The translations under genes and the position numbers were made by a program. A stretch of DNA of 64,000 nt from QHXQ01 sp045807745. GTDB lineage: Bacteria; Acidobacteriota; Blastocatellia; Pyrinomonadales; Pyrinomonadaceae. This document shows, in pieces, positions 1 through 9,342 of the stretch; position 1 is the first letter of the stretch, and every line of letters begins with the position of its first letter. The notes below the pieces were generated by a model. It ran no database searches, had not been told where the DNA came from, and saw only the letters and a list, made by a program, of their open reading frames with translations. The stretch is from assembly GCA_045807745.1 (NCBI GenBank), contig JBJMGT010000023.1, forward strand, positions 62,001 through 126,000, written 5' to 3'.

Positions 1-17
1 ATCCGCAATCCGCAATT
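1..17. repeat. period-7 tandem repeat (cut by window edge)
   Basis: Two copies of the heptamer ATCCGCA followed by ATTGCC lie directly after the stop codon of the tricorn-like gene. The array runs off the left edge, so its full length is unknown. It is one of five spacers in this window with a 7-bp period. Confidence 0.5.
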
Positions 18-20
18 GCC

Positions 21-3000
21 TTACTTGATCGTCTTGACCGGCGCGGGCGGGCGCGGCGGCAACTTCGACGGGTGGTCTTTGAGCTTCGTCATGATCTCGG
101 CGACGGCACGTTCAAGTTGCGGATCATGGCCCGCGATGACGGACTGCGGATCGTTATCGACCACGATGTCCGGATCGACGCCGTGCCCTTCGATAATCCA
201 CTCGCCTTTAGCATTAGCGAAGCCGGTCTCCGGCACGCTGATCGAGCCGCCGTCGATGAGCGGCCCCTTGTTGCTGATGCCGACCACGCCGCCCCAAGAG
301 CGTTTGCCGATGAGCGGCCCCAAGCCAGCCTCGCGGAACATGGCGGGGAAGATGTCGCCGTCCGAACCCGAAAACTCGTTCAAGAGCGCGACCATCGGGC
401 CATGGAACGTGCCGTCCGGATAAGTCAATGCATCTTCGTTCGTGCGCGTGTAACTAAGCGCAAGCACCTTGCGGCGCAGACGTTCGATTAGCATGCGCGA
501 GACGTTGCCGCCGCCGTTGGCGCGGTCGTCAACGATGAGACCCTCTTTGTTGATCTGCCCGTAGTACCACTTGATGAACTCGCGTATGCCGTTCGCGCCC
601 ATGTCGGGCAGGTGTATGTAGCCCACGCGCCCGCCCGTCATCTCGTTCACGCGACGACGATTGCCTTCAATCCAGTCGAGGTAGATCAGATTGCTCTCAT
701 CTGTAATCGGGCGATAAGAGACTGTGCGCGCGCCGTCCATAGTCGGGCGCGAGTTGACTGTGAGCGCGACCGGATTATCGGCCTTATTGCGCAGCAAACG
801 GTAAGGGTCTTCGTCCGACTTCAACTCTTCGCCGTCAATCGCTAAGACATAATCGCCGACGCTCACGTTCATGCCGATCTCGCGCAAGGGCGAACGATAG
901 ATGTCCTCTTCATTCTCGCCCGCGAGGATTTTGCTGATGCGGAAGCGACCGGCTTGTTTGTCGAGCGTAAAGCGCGCACCGGGCAAGCCGTAGCGCGGGC
1001 GCGGCGGGAGTTGGAAGTCGCCGCCCTCGACGTAGGCGTGCCCGATGGTCAACTCTGAGACCATCTCGCTGATGACGTAGTTCAGATCAGACCGATGCGC
1101 AACGTACTTCAAGAGCGGCCGGTACTGCTCACGCAGTGCCGCCCAATCGTAGCCGTGCATGTTCGGCACGTAGAACCAATCGCGGTAGCGCCGCCAGACT
1201 TCGTTGAAGATGTTCTCCCACTCTTCGGCCGGCACGCGATCAACAAACAGGTTCGCGGTCGAGACCGCCTTGCGCGACTTGTCGCCGCCGGGCACAGCAT
1301 CGTAGAGCGCGAAGCCGGGGCCTTGCCCGACCAGCACCTTCGAGCCGTCGTCCGACATGACGTAGCCGCGTATGTCGTCCACGAGCGTCGTGTCTTTGCG
1401 ATCCTTGAGCGAGTAGATGTGGAGCACAGTCGGGCGGTCGCCTTGCCGGCCGTAGAAGAAGGCGGGGCCGGTGGCGTAGAGCAGGAAGCCGGGCTTCGCC
1501 GATAGGCCACCGATGTTGTCGGCCGGAATTGGCGCGCGCGCGACGCGCAAGGCTAGGCCGTCGAAGTCAATCGTCATCGTGGCCGGTTTGGCCTCGGCTT
1601 TGGTTTCGGTCGGCGTAGCAGTCGGCGTCGGAGTAGCTTGCTCGGCGGGCTTCGCCGGGCCGCTCGGCTCTTTCTTCAACTCCTTGTTGATGTCCTCGGT
1701 CGGCTTCTTCGGCGGTTGCGACTCGCCGCTGTCTTTGGGCGGCGTGGGCTGTGCGTCCGCGTCCGACTTGGCAATCGTCACCTCGTCCGATTCGGGCGGG
1801 AACGGATGCTTGACATCCTTGCGGAGCGCCATCGCGTAGATGTACGTCTCGCGGTTGGTCGCGTAGTTGAATTCAAACGTGGAAATCTGCGGCGCGAACT
1901 CGCGGTCGCTCAGGTAGTAGAGATAATCGCCCTTCGGGTCCCACGCGGGACTGTAGGCGTTGAACTGTTCGTCTGTGATGTGGTGCAACTGATTGTCCTG
2001 CGTGCTCCAGATATAGAGCGACGCGAAGCCGTTGCCGCTCGGCATGCTGAAGGCGAGGAAGTTGCCGCGCGGCGACCACGTGTAGTCGCGTACCTGCCCG
2101 CGATTCGTCTTGGCCACTTCGGTCAGCCGCTTATCAGCGACCGTCAACACATAGACGCGCCCGTCCTTGTCGCTAAAGGCGATGCGCTTGCCGTCGGGCG
2201 ACCACTCGAGTTGATAACGCATGGCTTGGCCGCCCGTCGTCAACTGCTCGGCCGGCTTCGACCCGTCCTGCGCGACAACCCAGACTTCCTCTTCGCCGCT
2301 CTTGTCCGAGATGAACGCGATGCGCGAACCATCGGGCGACCACGCGGGCCACTTATCATGCGCGCCCGAAGAGTGCGTCAGGTTGCGCACGGGCCCCTTT
2401 TCGACCGGCGCGCTGAAGATGTCGCCGCGCGCGGTAAAGAGTGCGCGCTCGCCCTTGGGACTAAGGCCAATGGTCTCGATGTAGTTCGCGACGGGGATGC
2501 GCGAAGGCCGGCGCGCGAGCGCGTCGTCGGGTACGAAGATCGCGATCGGCGTCGTCTTGTGCGACTTCGCGTCGAGCATTTGCAGTTCGCCATTCAACTC
2601 GTAGACGATGCGCCCTTCGCGATCAGAGTTGGGCCAGCGCACGTCGTAAGTTTTATTGAAAGTAACTTGCGTGGTCTTAGCACTGGGCACGTCGTAGGCG
2701 TAGAGATTGAAGTGCCCATCGCGATCCGTGTTGAAGTAGATGGTGTTGCCGAGCCACATCGGGTCGCGGCTGGCGCGCTCGCCTTCGCTGATCTTCTTCG
2801 CGTCGTAGGTTTTGAGATTGAAGATGTAAAGCTCGTTTGCCTGCCCGCCGCCGTAACGCTTCTCGGGGCGGAAGTCGCGGAAGCGCGGCGAGTAGACGAC
2901 CTGTGTGCCGTCGGGCGAGTATTCGCCCGCGCCCGATTCGGGCATCGGCAACTGCTCGGCCGCGCCGCCCGCGGCGGGCACGGTGTAGAGGTGCGTGATG

Positions 3001-3446
3001 CCGTTCGTCCAAGAATCGCGGTGCGAGCGGAACAGCACCGATTGGCCGTCGTTCGTCCAGCCATAGACCTGATTGTCGTAGCCCCAGCGCGGCGCAAACG
3101 GCCCCTTCGCCGGGTAGAAAGTCAGTTGCTTCGGCTCGCCGCCCGTGACAGGAATAACGTAGACCTGCTCGTCGCCGTCGTACTGACCCGTAAAGGCGAT
3201 CCATTTACCGTCGGGCGAGAAGTGGGCGAACATCTCGATGCCGGGATGTGCGGTCAGGCGCGTGGCCGTGCCGCCCGAAGTGGACGCGATCCACAGGTCG
3301 CCGCCGTAGGTGAAGACGACGCGGTCACCGTAGATGTCGGGGAAGCGTAAAAGTTTGGTCTGCGCGGCGGCCGCGGGCGCACTCAGCCAGAGGGCCGCGA
3401 CGGCGACGACGAGAAACAGGAAACGGTATAGCTGCGATTGAATCAA
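21..3446 (-). CDS. tricorn-type S41 serine peptidase, exported
   Basis: A 1141-residue protein with the domain order of tricorn protease homologues. A signal peptide (about residues 1-28, ending APAAAAQ) is followed by WD40-like/PD40 propeller repeats (repeated FSPDGKWIAF-type motifs, about 30-560), a Pro/Thr/Lys-rich linker (about 575-640), a core with HGYDWAALREQYRPLLKYV, a PDZ domain with GDYVLAIDGEEL, and a C-terminal S41 domain. By analogy with Thermoplasma tricorn, the His of TIGHAY (about residue 800), Ser-Asp of GSDGDIF (about 1028) and Glu of IEGHGVDPD (about 1085) are the expected active-site residues. It probably degrades peptides in the periplasm. TTG is chosen as start because GGAGG lies 6 nt upstream. 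A paralogue lies at 5878-9204. Confidence 0.93.
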   Translation of the reverse strand: MIQSQLYRFLFLVVAVAALWLSAPAAAAQTKLLRFPDIYGDRVVFTYGGDLWIASTSGGTATRLTAHPGIEMFAHFSPDGKWIAFTGQYDGDEQVYVIPVTGGEPKQLTFYPAKGPFAPRWGYDNQVYGWTNDGQSVLFRSHRDSWTNGITHLYTVPAAGGAAEQLPMPESGAGEYSPDGTQVVYSPRFRDFRPEKRYGGGQANELYIFNLKTYDAKKISEGERASRDPMWLGNTIYFNTDRDGHFNLYAYDVPSAKTTQVTFNKTYDVRWPNSDREGRIVYELNGELQMLDAKSHKTTPIAIFVPDDALARRPSRIPVANYIETIGLSPKGERALFTARGDIFSAPVEKGPVRNLTHSSGAHDKWPAWSPDGSRIAFISDKSGEEEVWVVAQDGSKPAEQLTTGGQAMRYQLEWSPDGKRIAFSDKDGRVYVLTVADKRLTEVAKTNRGQVRDYTWSPRGNFLAFSMPSGNGFASLYIWSTQDNQLHHITDEQFNAYSPAWDPKGDYLYYLSDREFAPQISTFEFNYATNRETYIYAMALRKDVKHPFPPESDEVTIAKSDADAQPTPPKDSGESQPPKKPTEDINKELKKEPSGPAKPAEQATPTPTATPTETKAEAKPATMTIDFDGLALRVARAPIPADNIGGLSAKPGFLLYATGPAFFYGRQGDRPTVLHIYSLKDRKDTTLVDDIRGYVMSDDGSKVLVGQGPGFALYDAVPGGDKSRKAVSTANLFVDRVPAEEWENIFNEVWRRYRDWFYVPNMHGYDWAALREQYRPLLKYVAHRSDLNYVISEMVSELTIGHAYVEGGDFQLPPRPRYGLPGARFTLDKQAGRFRISKILAGENEEDIYRSPLREIGMNVSVGDYVLAIDGEELKSDEDPYRLLRNKADNPVALTVNSRPTMDGARTVSYRPITDESNLIYLDWIEGNRRRVNEMTGGRVGYIHLPDMGANGIREFIKWYYGQINKEGLIVDDRANGGGNVSRMLIERLRRKVLALSYTRTNEDALTYPDGTFHGPMVALLNEFSGSDGDIFPAMFREAGLGPLIGKRSWGGVVGISNKGPLIDGGSISVPETGFANAKGEWIIEGHGVDPDIVVDNDPQSVIAGHDPQLERAVAEIMTKLKDHPSKLPPRPPAPVKTIK

Positions 3447-3716
3447 GCGTAACCTCCATGTGGCCTGCCGGCCATGAAAAAGATTGATGATGCGAATGTT
3501 GCGGGAGACATCGGACGCGGGCTTCGGCTCGATGCTTGGTGTGTGGTACGTCCACGCGCCCGCGAAGGTTGCAGCGAACAGGCTTTATTAGTCCAACCAA
3601 AAGCGGCCGCCGGCCGTCTAATGTTATGATTCGCGAGCCGAGGCTGCCGGGCTAAAGTATTACGTCAACGGACTCGCGCCCGGCCGGCATACTTAACAAA
3701 GGGAACAACGCGCGGC

Positions 3717-4553
3717 ATGACGCTGCACTCCTCTGCCGTCCTGGTAGTTGCGCATCCGGGCCACGAGCTACGCCTGCACGGGTGGCTGGAACAAGCGCGT
3801 CCGCATGTGCTCGTGTTGACGGACGGCTCAGGGCGCAACGAATCATCGCGCATCGCCGCCGCGTCTGCCTACCTCGCTACGCTCGACCTGCCGCCGGGGC
3901 CCCTCTTCGGGCGCTACACCGACCGCGTCATCTACGACGCACTGCTCAAACAAGACCTGCGTCTCTTCATCGCTCTCGCCGACGAACTCGCGGCCTTCTT
4001 CGTGTGCGCGTGCGTGGACTTCGTCGTCGGCGACGCGACCGAGGGCTACAACACGACGCACGATGTCTGCCGGCTTGTGCTCGACGCTGCGGTGGCAATG
4101 GCGGGCCGTGCGCGCGGGCGCGCGCTCGTCAGCTACGACTTTCCAGTGGTGCGCCGGCCCGACGACTGCCCTGCGGATTTGCGCGCGCAAGCCGTCTGGC
4201 TTAACCTGCCCGACGAAGTGTTTGCGCGCAAGCTCGCGGCCGCGCGCCGCCACTACCCGGAGCTGTTGGCCGAGGTTGAGTCCGCGCTCGCACATGCGAG
4301 CGACGGCCCCTTACGTGCTTTCCTCGAACTTAATGATCAGTTCGGGTCGGCAAACGGACACGGCCCCCTCGATCAGTTTCGCATCGAATGTCTGCGGCCG
4401 ACCCGCGCCGCGGACGCCGCCGCACCAACGCCACGCCCGTTCTATGAACTACACAGCGAGCGACTGGTCGCCGCCGGACACTACCAACAGGTCATACGCT
4501 ATCACGAACACATCCGGCCGCTCGCCCTCGCGCTCGCGGCTCACGCCGGCTGA
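3717..4553 (+). CDS. PIG-L-like deacetylase-related protein with altered motif
   Basis: This 278-residue protein opens with VLVVAHPGHELRLHGWLE and then VLVLTDGSG. That is the layout of the PIG-L/LmbE zinc deacetylase fold, whose signature is AHPDDE. Here both Asp positions are changed (AHPGHE): the usual general-base Asp is Gly and the second Asp, normally a zinc ligand, is His. A further His lies in EGYNTTHDVCRLV. It may therefore bind metal differently or be inactive as a deacetylase. The stop overlaps the start of the next gene, a glycosyltransferase, by one base (TGATG). A joint role in modifying a sugar or surface glycan is inferred. GGG of AAAGGGAAC precedes the ATG. Confidence 0.7.
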   Translation: MTLHSSAVLVVAHPGHELRLHGWLEQARPHVLVLTDGSGRNESSRIAAASAYLATLDLPPGPLFGRYTDRVIYDALLKQDLRLFIALADELAAFFVCACVDFVVGDATEGYNTTHDVCRLVLDAAVAMAGRARGRALVSYDFPVVRRPDDCPADLRAQAVWLNLPDEVFARKLAAARRHYPELLAEVESALAHASDGPLRAFLELNDQFGSANGHGPLDQFRIECLRPTRAADAAAPTPRPFYELHSERLVAAGHYQQVIRYHEHIRPLALALAAHAG

Positions 4554-5680
4554 TGAACGCGCTCAACATCCTCGTCACGAATCACGCGCTCGACATACGC
4601 GCCGGCACGGAGTTATACGTGCGCGACCTGGCCGTCAGCCTGCTCCGGCGCGGGCACGCACCCATTGTCTATAGTCCCAAGCTCGGTGCGGTCGCGCGCG
4701 AGATTCGTAACGCAACTATCCCCGTCGTTGACGACCTCGCTGCCATCGCCGCCGCGCCCGACATCATCCACGGCCATCATAATCTTGAGACGATGACCGC
4801 GCTCTTGCACTTTCCCCACGCGCCGGCCGTCTTCTTCTGTCATGGCTGGCAGCCTTGGCCGGAAGTGCCGCCGCAGTTCCCGCGCATCCTGCGCTACGTC
4901 GCGGTGGACGAGACTTGCCGCGACCGGCTCGTCTGCGAGCACGCGATCCCACCGGCGCGCACGCGCATGCTGCTCAACTTTGTCGATCTCGAACGCTTCA
5001 CGCCACGCGCGCCGCTGCCGGCACGGCCGCAACGCGCGCTGGTCTTCAGCAACGGCGCGAGTACAGGGAACTATTTGAACGAGGTGCGCGCGGCCTGTGC
5101 GCAACACGGGCTACAACTCGACGTAATCGGCCTCCGCGCCGCGAACGTCGCTGTCGAGCCGGAGCTTGTGTTGGGGCAGTACGATCTCGTCTTCGCCAAG
5201 GCGCGGTGTGCACTTGAAGCACTTGCGGTCGGCGCGGCCGTTGTGCTCTGCGACGAAGCGGGCTGCGGGCCGTTGGTGACGACCGTTGAATTCGAGCGGC
5301 TGCGGCGACAGAACTTCGGCGTCCGCACGCTGCAAGAGCCGGCGCACGCGGACACTTTGGCGCGCGAGATCGCACGCTACGATCCGCACGACGCCGCCGA
5401 AGTCTCGCGCCGCGTCCGCGCCACGGCCGGACGCGAGGAAGTCGTCGATGAGTTGATCGCGCTCTACGAGGAAGTCTTAACTGAGTTTGCCGCGCAAACT
5501 GGACGTGACGCCGACGCAGAGGCCCGCGCGACCGCGGCCTATCTGCGTTGGCTGTCACTCCATCTGCGTGATGAGGCCGCAGCGCTCGACAACTCTCTGA
5601 CCTTCCGCCTGCGCCGCGCCCTGCTGCGCCTGCCGCTGCTGCCCAAGCTCAGCGCACTGGCGCGCAAGGACGCGCGCTGA
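4553..5680 (+). CDS. glycosyltransferase, GT4-like
   Basis: A 375-residue protein that looks like a GT-B fold retaining glycosyltransferase. The N-terminal Rossmann half contains HALDIRAGTELYVRDLAVSL (a family 4 acceptor-side opening) and DIIHGHHNLETMTAL. The C-terminal half contains VFAKARCALEALAVGAAVVL, matching the donor-binding E-x(n)-E/G region of GT4 enzymes. The last 60 residues are basic and helical (RLRRALLRLPLLPKL). Translation is coupled to the upstream PIG-L-like gene through TGATG. It probably transfers a sugar to a surface glycan or lipid; donor and acceptor cannot be read from sequence. The 3' spacer to the next gene is about 200 bp without an obvious terminator. Confidence 0.82.
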   Translation: MNALNILVTNHALDIRAGTELYVRDLAVSLLRRGHAPIVYSPKLGAVAREIRNATIPVVDDLAAIAAAPDIIHGHHNLETMTALLHFPHAPAVFFCHGWQPWPEVPPQFPRILRYVAVDETCRDRLVCEHAIPPARTRMLLNFVDLERFTPRAPLPARPQRALVFSNGASTGNYLNEVRAACAQHGLQLDVIGLRAANVAVEPELVLGQYDLVFAKARCALEALAVGAAVVLCDEAGCGPLVTTVEFERLRRQNFGVRTLQEPAHADTLAREIARYDPHDAAEVSRRVRATAGREEVVDELIALYEEVLTEFAAQTGRDADAEARATAAYLRWLSLHLRDEAAALDNSLTFRLRRALLRLPLLPKLSALARKDAR

Positions 5681-5877
5681 ACGCAACGGCCACCGAGCCT
5701 ACTCACGCGATGAAATCTGGCGCGCGCAGCAAAACTCAACTACAATACGCGGGCAAATCCTTTAACGCGTGCTCGTTCGGCGGGCACGCACATTCCAACT
5801 TAGTATTAGCTGCCAGCCGTCGTTATGTCGGCCCCGTCCGTCACGGTGATTGCTGGCCCCGAACCTCTGAGGACGTT

Positions 5878-8800
5878 ATGAAACACACCCACCTTCTGCT
5901 CGCACTCTGTCTGCTGCTCACGACTTCGGCCGTCGCCTTCGGGCGCGAGGCGCGGCTCGTGCGTTATCCGCATTACTCGAACGGGCGCGTCGCGTTCAGC
6001 TACCTCGGCGACATCTGGGTCGCTGATGAAGACGGCAAGAACGTGCAGCGCTTAACGGTCAACCGCGCGCGCGATGTCTATCCGCGCTTCTCGCCCGACG
6101 GCAAGTGGCTCGCTTTCTCAAGTGAGCGCAACGGCAACCTCGATGTCTTCATCATCCCCGCGACCGGCGGGACGGTGAAGCAGTTGACCTCGCACTCGGC
6201 CGACGACGCAGTCTTGAATTGGACGCCCGACGGGCGCGCCGTCCTCTTCTCGTCGCAACGCGGCGAGGGCTTCATGCCGATACTTTACACGGTGAGCGTC
6301 GAGGGCGGCATGCCTGTGAGCGCGGGCGTGGACATGGGCGTGCAAGCGTCCTACTCGCCCGACGGGCAGCGCATCGCCTACAACCAGAAAGCACAGACTT
6401 ACTGGCGCAAGTATTATCGCGGCGCTTATCAATCAGACGTGATGGTCGCGGACGTGGCGGCCAAAAAGTTTACGAACGTGACGGACTTCGAGGGCTTAGA
6501 CTCTTGGCCGATGTGGGCGCGCGACGGCTTCATCTATTTCGTCAGCGACCGCGACGGTGCGGGTCTCACCAACATCTGGCGCGTCGGCGAGAACGGCGGC
6601 AAGGCCGAGCGCATCACCGCGTTTAAGGCGGGCGACGTGCGCTGGCCCGCGATTAGCGCCGACGGCAAAACTATCGTCTTCGAGCACGACTTCGGGATCG
6701 AGAAATTGGATGTCGCGTCGAAGCGCGTCACGCCTTTGAAGTTCGACATCGGCGCGGAGACCGAAGAGAGCTTGACTGAGGTGCGCGACTTCAATGCGCA
6801 GATGGATGACTTCGAGCTTGCGCCCAACTCGCGCCGCATCGCGCTCTCGGTGCACGGCGAAATTTTCACCGTGCCGGTTGAAGAGGGCGACCTGCGCCAG
6901 ATCACCGACAACCCGGCGCGTGATCGCAACGTCTCGTACTCGCCCGATGGCAAGTGGATCGCGTTTGTCTCCGACCGCAGCGGGCGCGAGGAGTTGTACG
7001 CAACGGCCGTCGATGGCGCGGGCGAAGCGCAGAAGCTGACCGACATTGATGCGCTCAAGGGCGGTTACAACTGGTCGCCCGACTCGACGCAGATCGCGTT
7101 CACGGCTTCAGACGACAAACTGCGCACCGTCACGGTGGCGAGCAAGGAAGTGAAAGAGTTGAACGCGTCGCGCTATGGCAACATAGGCGCGCCCGTGTGG
7201 TCGCCCGATGGCAAATGGCTCGCTTTCGCGAAGCCCGACAGCACGCGCACGAGCGACATCTATCTCATCCCGGCGGCGGGCGGCGAAGCGCACAGGGCTA
7301 CGTTCGAGTCCTTCAGCGAGGTCGGCCCGCTCTTCGCGCCCGACGGGCGCAAGCTCTACTTCGAGCGCAACGACAGCACCTCGAACAGTCAGGGCGACCG
7401 CCCGTCCATCCAACTCTATTCGGTCGCGCTCGAACATTTGGATCGCGACCCGGACGATCCGGAAGAGCGCGCGGAAATGGAAGCCGCGCAAGCAGAACAG
7501 AGCGCAGGCGGCGGCGAGCCGGGCGCGCAGATGGGCGCGCGGCGACAGGGCGGCGGTCAACGCCCGGCCCCGAAGCCGGTCAACATCGATTGGGTCGGTC
7601 TCAAGCGGCGCACGAAACAACTCACGCGCATGCCTTTCCCCGTCGGCAGCTACACCATCGCGCCCGACAGTCGCACCATCGTCTTCGTGACGAGCGAGCC
7701 GGCGGGCACGGCGCAAGTCCCCGTCATCTATTCGATTCAGGAAGACGGGCGACGTTTGACGCGCATCACTGCGGGCCAAGCGCCCGGCGCGGGCGAAGGA
7801 CAGGACACACCGCCACCCGGCGCAGGCTTTGGTGGCGGCGGCGTCGGTGGTGTGAACATCTCGCGCGACGGGCGCACGCTCTTCTTCCGCGAAGGCACAG
7901 CGATCTATTCGATCCCGATGCCGTCCGGCGCGGGCGGTGCAGGTGGTGGCGGCGCGGCGACGGGCGGCGGATCGAATACGGGCGCGGCGCGGCGGCGCAT
8001 CAACTTCGTGGCGAAGGTCAAGGTTGATCGACCGACCGAGTGGATGCAGATGTTCGACGACGCGTGGCGGACGATGAAGTATCGCTTCTACGATCCGCAG
8101 ATGCACGGCTACGATTGGGACGCGATGCGCGCCAAGTATCGCCCGCTCGTCGAGTATGTGGGCGATAGACAAGAACTGCTGAACATCGTCAACGAGATGA
8201 TCGGCGAGCTAAACGCCTCGCATACGGGCGCGGCCCCGCCGCCCGGCGGGCGCGAGCCGGGCGCGGTCTCGACCGGCCATCTCGGCGTCGATCTCGAACC
8301 CGATGCAAGCGCGGGCCGCTATCGCGTCACATATATTTATGAAGACGGCCCGGCCGATAAAGATTGGGTCAAGGTCAACGTCGGCGACTACCTGATCGCC
8401 ATCGACGGCAAGCCCGTCAAAGCGGGCGACGAATACTGGGCGCTCTTGAACTATCGCCTCAACCGCAAGGTCTCCGTCACCTTCAACAGCAAACCAACGG
8501 AAGACGGCGCATGGCGCACGCGCATCGAGCCAACCTCGATGCAGAATTTCTCGACGCTCCGCTACGAGCGTTGGGTCAAAGATCGGCGTGCGCAGGTCGA
8601 TAAACTCTCCGGCGGGCGCGTCGGCTACATACACATCCGCGCGATGGATCAACCGAGCTTGCGCCGCTTTGAGAAAGAGTTACGCGAGTATCGCGACAAG
8701 GACGCGCTGGTCATCGATCAACGTTGGAACGGCGGCGGCAACATCGAACAGGAGTTGCTCGCCCTGCTCGTGCAGCGGCAGTATCAGGTCTGGCAGCCGC

Positions 8801-9204
8801 GCGGCACTGAAGCGACGACGCGCCCCTTCGCCGGCTTCTTCGGCCCGAAGGTCGTGCTGCAAAACTGGCGCTCCGCGTCGAACGCAGAGATGTTCCCAGC
8901 GGGCTTCCGCGCGCTTGGCTTAGGCAAAGTCATCGGCACGCCGACAATGGGCGCGGTCATCGGCACAGGCAGCTACTCGCTCATCGACGGCTCGACCGTG
9001 CGCACACCCGGCACCGGCGTCTTCCTCTTCGACAAGCAGCGCACCAACATGGAGAACTACGGCGTGCAACCCGACATACATGTGGATAACACGCCCGAAG
9101 ATAACCTCGCGGGGCGTGACCGCCAGCTTGAGACGGCCGTGCAGGAGTTGCTCAAAGAGCTTCAGAGCAGCAACAAGCTTGCGAACCGCGAAGGGCAAAA
9201 GTGA
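5878..9204 (+). CDS. tricorn-type S41 serine peptidase, exported (paralogue 2)
   Basis: An 1108-residue paralogue of the peptidase at 21-3446. A signal peptide (MKHTHLLLALCLLLTTSAVA) is followed by PD40 propeller repeats (FSPDGKWLAFSS, YSPDGKWIAFVS), an Ala/Glu/Gly linker near residue 540 and Gly-rich loops near 650 and 690. Then come the HGYDWDAMRAKYRPLVEYV core, a PDZ domain (VNVGDYLIAIDGKPVKAGD, about 800-850) and an S41 domain. Candidate active residues are the His of NASHTG (about 780), Ser of SASNAEMF (about 1002) and Glu of MENYGVQPD. The residue after the nucleophile is Asn where tricorn has Asp. The open frame extends upstream, but ATG 5878 starts the signal peptide and is preferred. 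Confidence 0.92.
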   Translation: MKHTHLLLALCLLLTTSAVAFGREARLVRYPHYSNGRVAFSYLGDIWVADEDGKNVQRLTVNRARDVYPRFSPDGKWLAFSSERNGNLDVFIIPATGGTVKQLTSHSADDAVLNWTPDGRAVLFSSQRGEGFMPILYTVSVEGGMPVSAGVDMGVQASYSPDGQRIAYNQKAQTYWRKYYRGAYQSDVMVADVAAKKFTNVTDFEGLDSWPMWARDGFIYFVSDRDGAGLTNIWRVGENGGKAERITAFKAGDVRWPAISADGKTIVFEHDFGIEKLDVASKRVTPLKFDIGAETEESLTEVRDFNAQMDDFELAPNSRRIALSVHGEIFTVPVEEGDLRQITDNPARDRNVSYSPDGKWIAFVSDRSGREELYATAVDGAGEAQKLTDIDALKGGYNWSPDSTQIAFTASDDKLRTVTVASKEVKELNASRYGNIGAPVWSPDGKWLAFAKPDSTRTSDIYLIPAAGGEAHRATFESFSEVGPLFAPDGRKLYFERNDSTSNSQGDRPSIQLYSVALEHLDRDPDDPEERAEMEAAQAEQSAGGGEPGAQMGARRQGGGQRPAPKPVNIDWVGLKRRTKQLTRMPFPVGSYTIAPDSRTIVFVTSEPAGTAQVPVIYSIQEDGRRLTRITAGQAPGAGEGQDTPPPGAGFGGGGVGGVNISRDGRTLFFREGTAIYSIPMPSGAGGAGGGGAATGGGSNTGAARRRINFVAKVKVDRPTEWMQMFDDAWRTMKYRFYDPQMHGYDWDAMRAKYRPLVEYVGDRQELLNIVNEMIGELNASHTGAAPPPGGREPGAVSTGHLGVDLEPDASAGRYRVTYIYEDGPADKDWVKVNVGDYLIAIDGKPVKAGDEYWALLNYRLNRKVSVTFNSKPTEDGAWRTRIEPTSMQNFSTLRYERWVKDRRAQVDKLSGGRVGYIHIRAMDQPSLRRFEKELREYRDKDALVIDQRWNGGGNIEQELLALLVQRQYQVWQPRGTEATTRPFAGFFGPKVVLQNWRSASNAEMFPAGFRALGLGKVIGTPTMGAVIGTGSYSLIDGSTVRTPGTGVFLFDKQRTNMENYGVQPDIHVDNTPEDNLAGRDRQLETAVQELLKELQSSNKLANREGQK

Positions 9205-9259
9205 ACAGTAAGCATTAAGCCGAAGGCAGTGAGCAATAAGCGGAGAGCAAGCAGCAATT
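9204..9259. repeat. degenerate period-7 tandem repeat
   Basis: Eight consecutive heptamers can be read immediately after the stop codon of the peptidase gene: AACAGTA, AGCATTA, AGCCGAA, GGCAGTG, AGCAATA, AGCGGAG, AGCAAGC, AGCAATT. The consensus is near AGCARTA. The register is kept while individual bases have drifted, which suggests an old array. No matching inverted arm is visible. Confidence 0.55.
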
Positions 9260-9342
9260 GTTTCCTATCCCGTAGGGACGGCCGAACTGGTTTTTCACTG
9301 CTCCGGTTGATGCGATACGGTTTATGAAGAAGGAGAGTTGAT

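Noticed and set aside
1638..3350. 570-codon plus-strand open frame opposite the first tricorn-like gene
   Set aside because: It is an antisense shadow created by GC-biased third positions; the minus frame has a signal peptide, repeats and catalytic motifs, and the plus frame is Arg/Val-rich with no domain.
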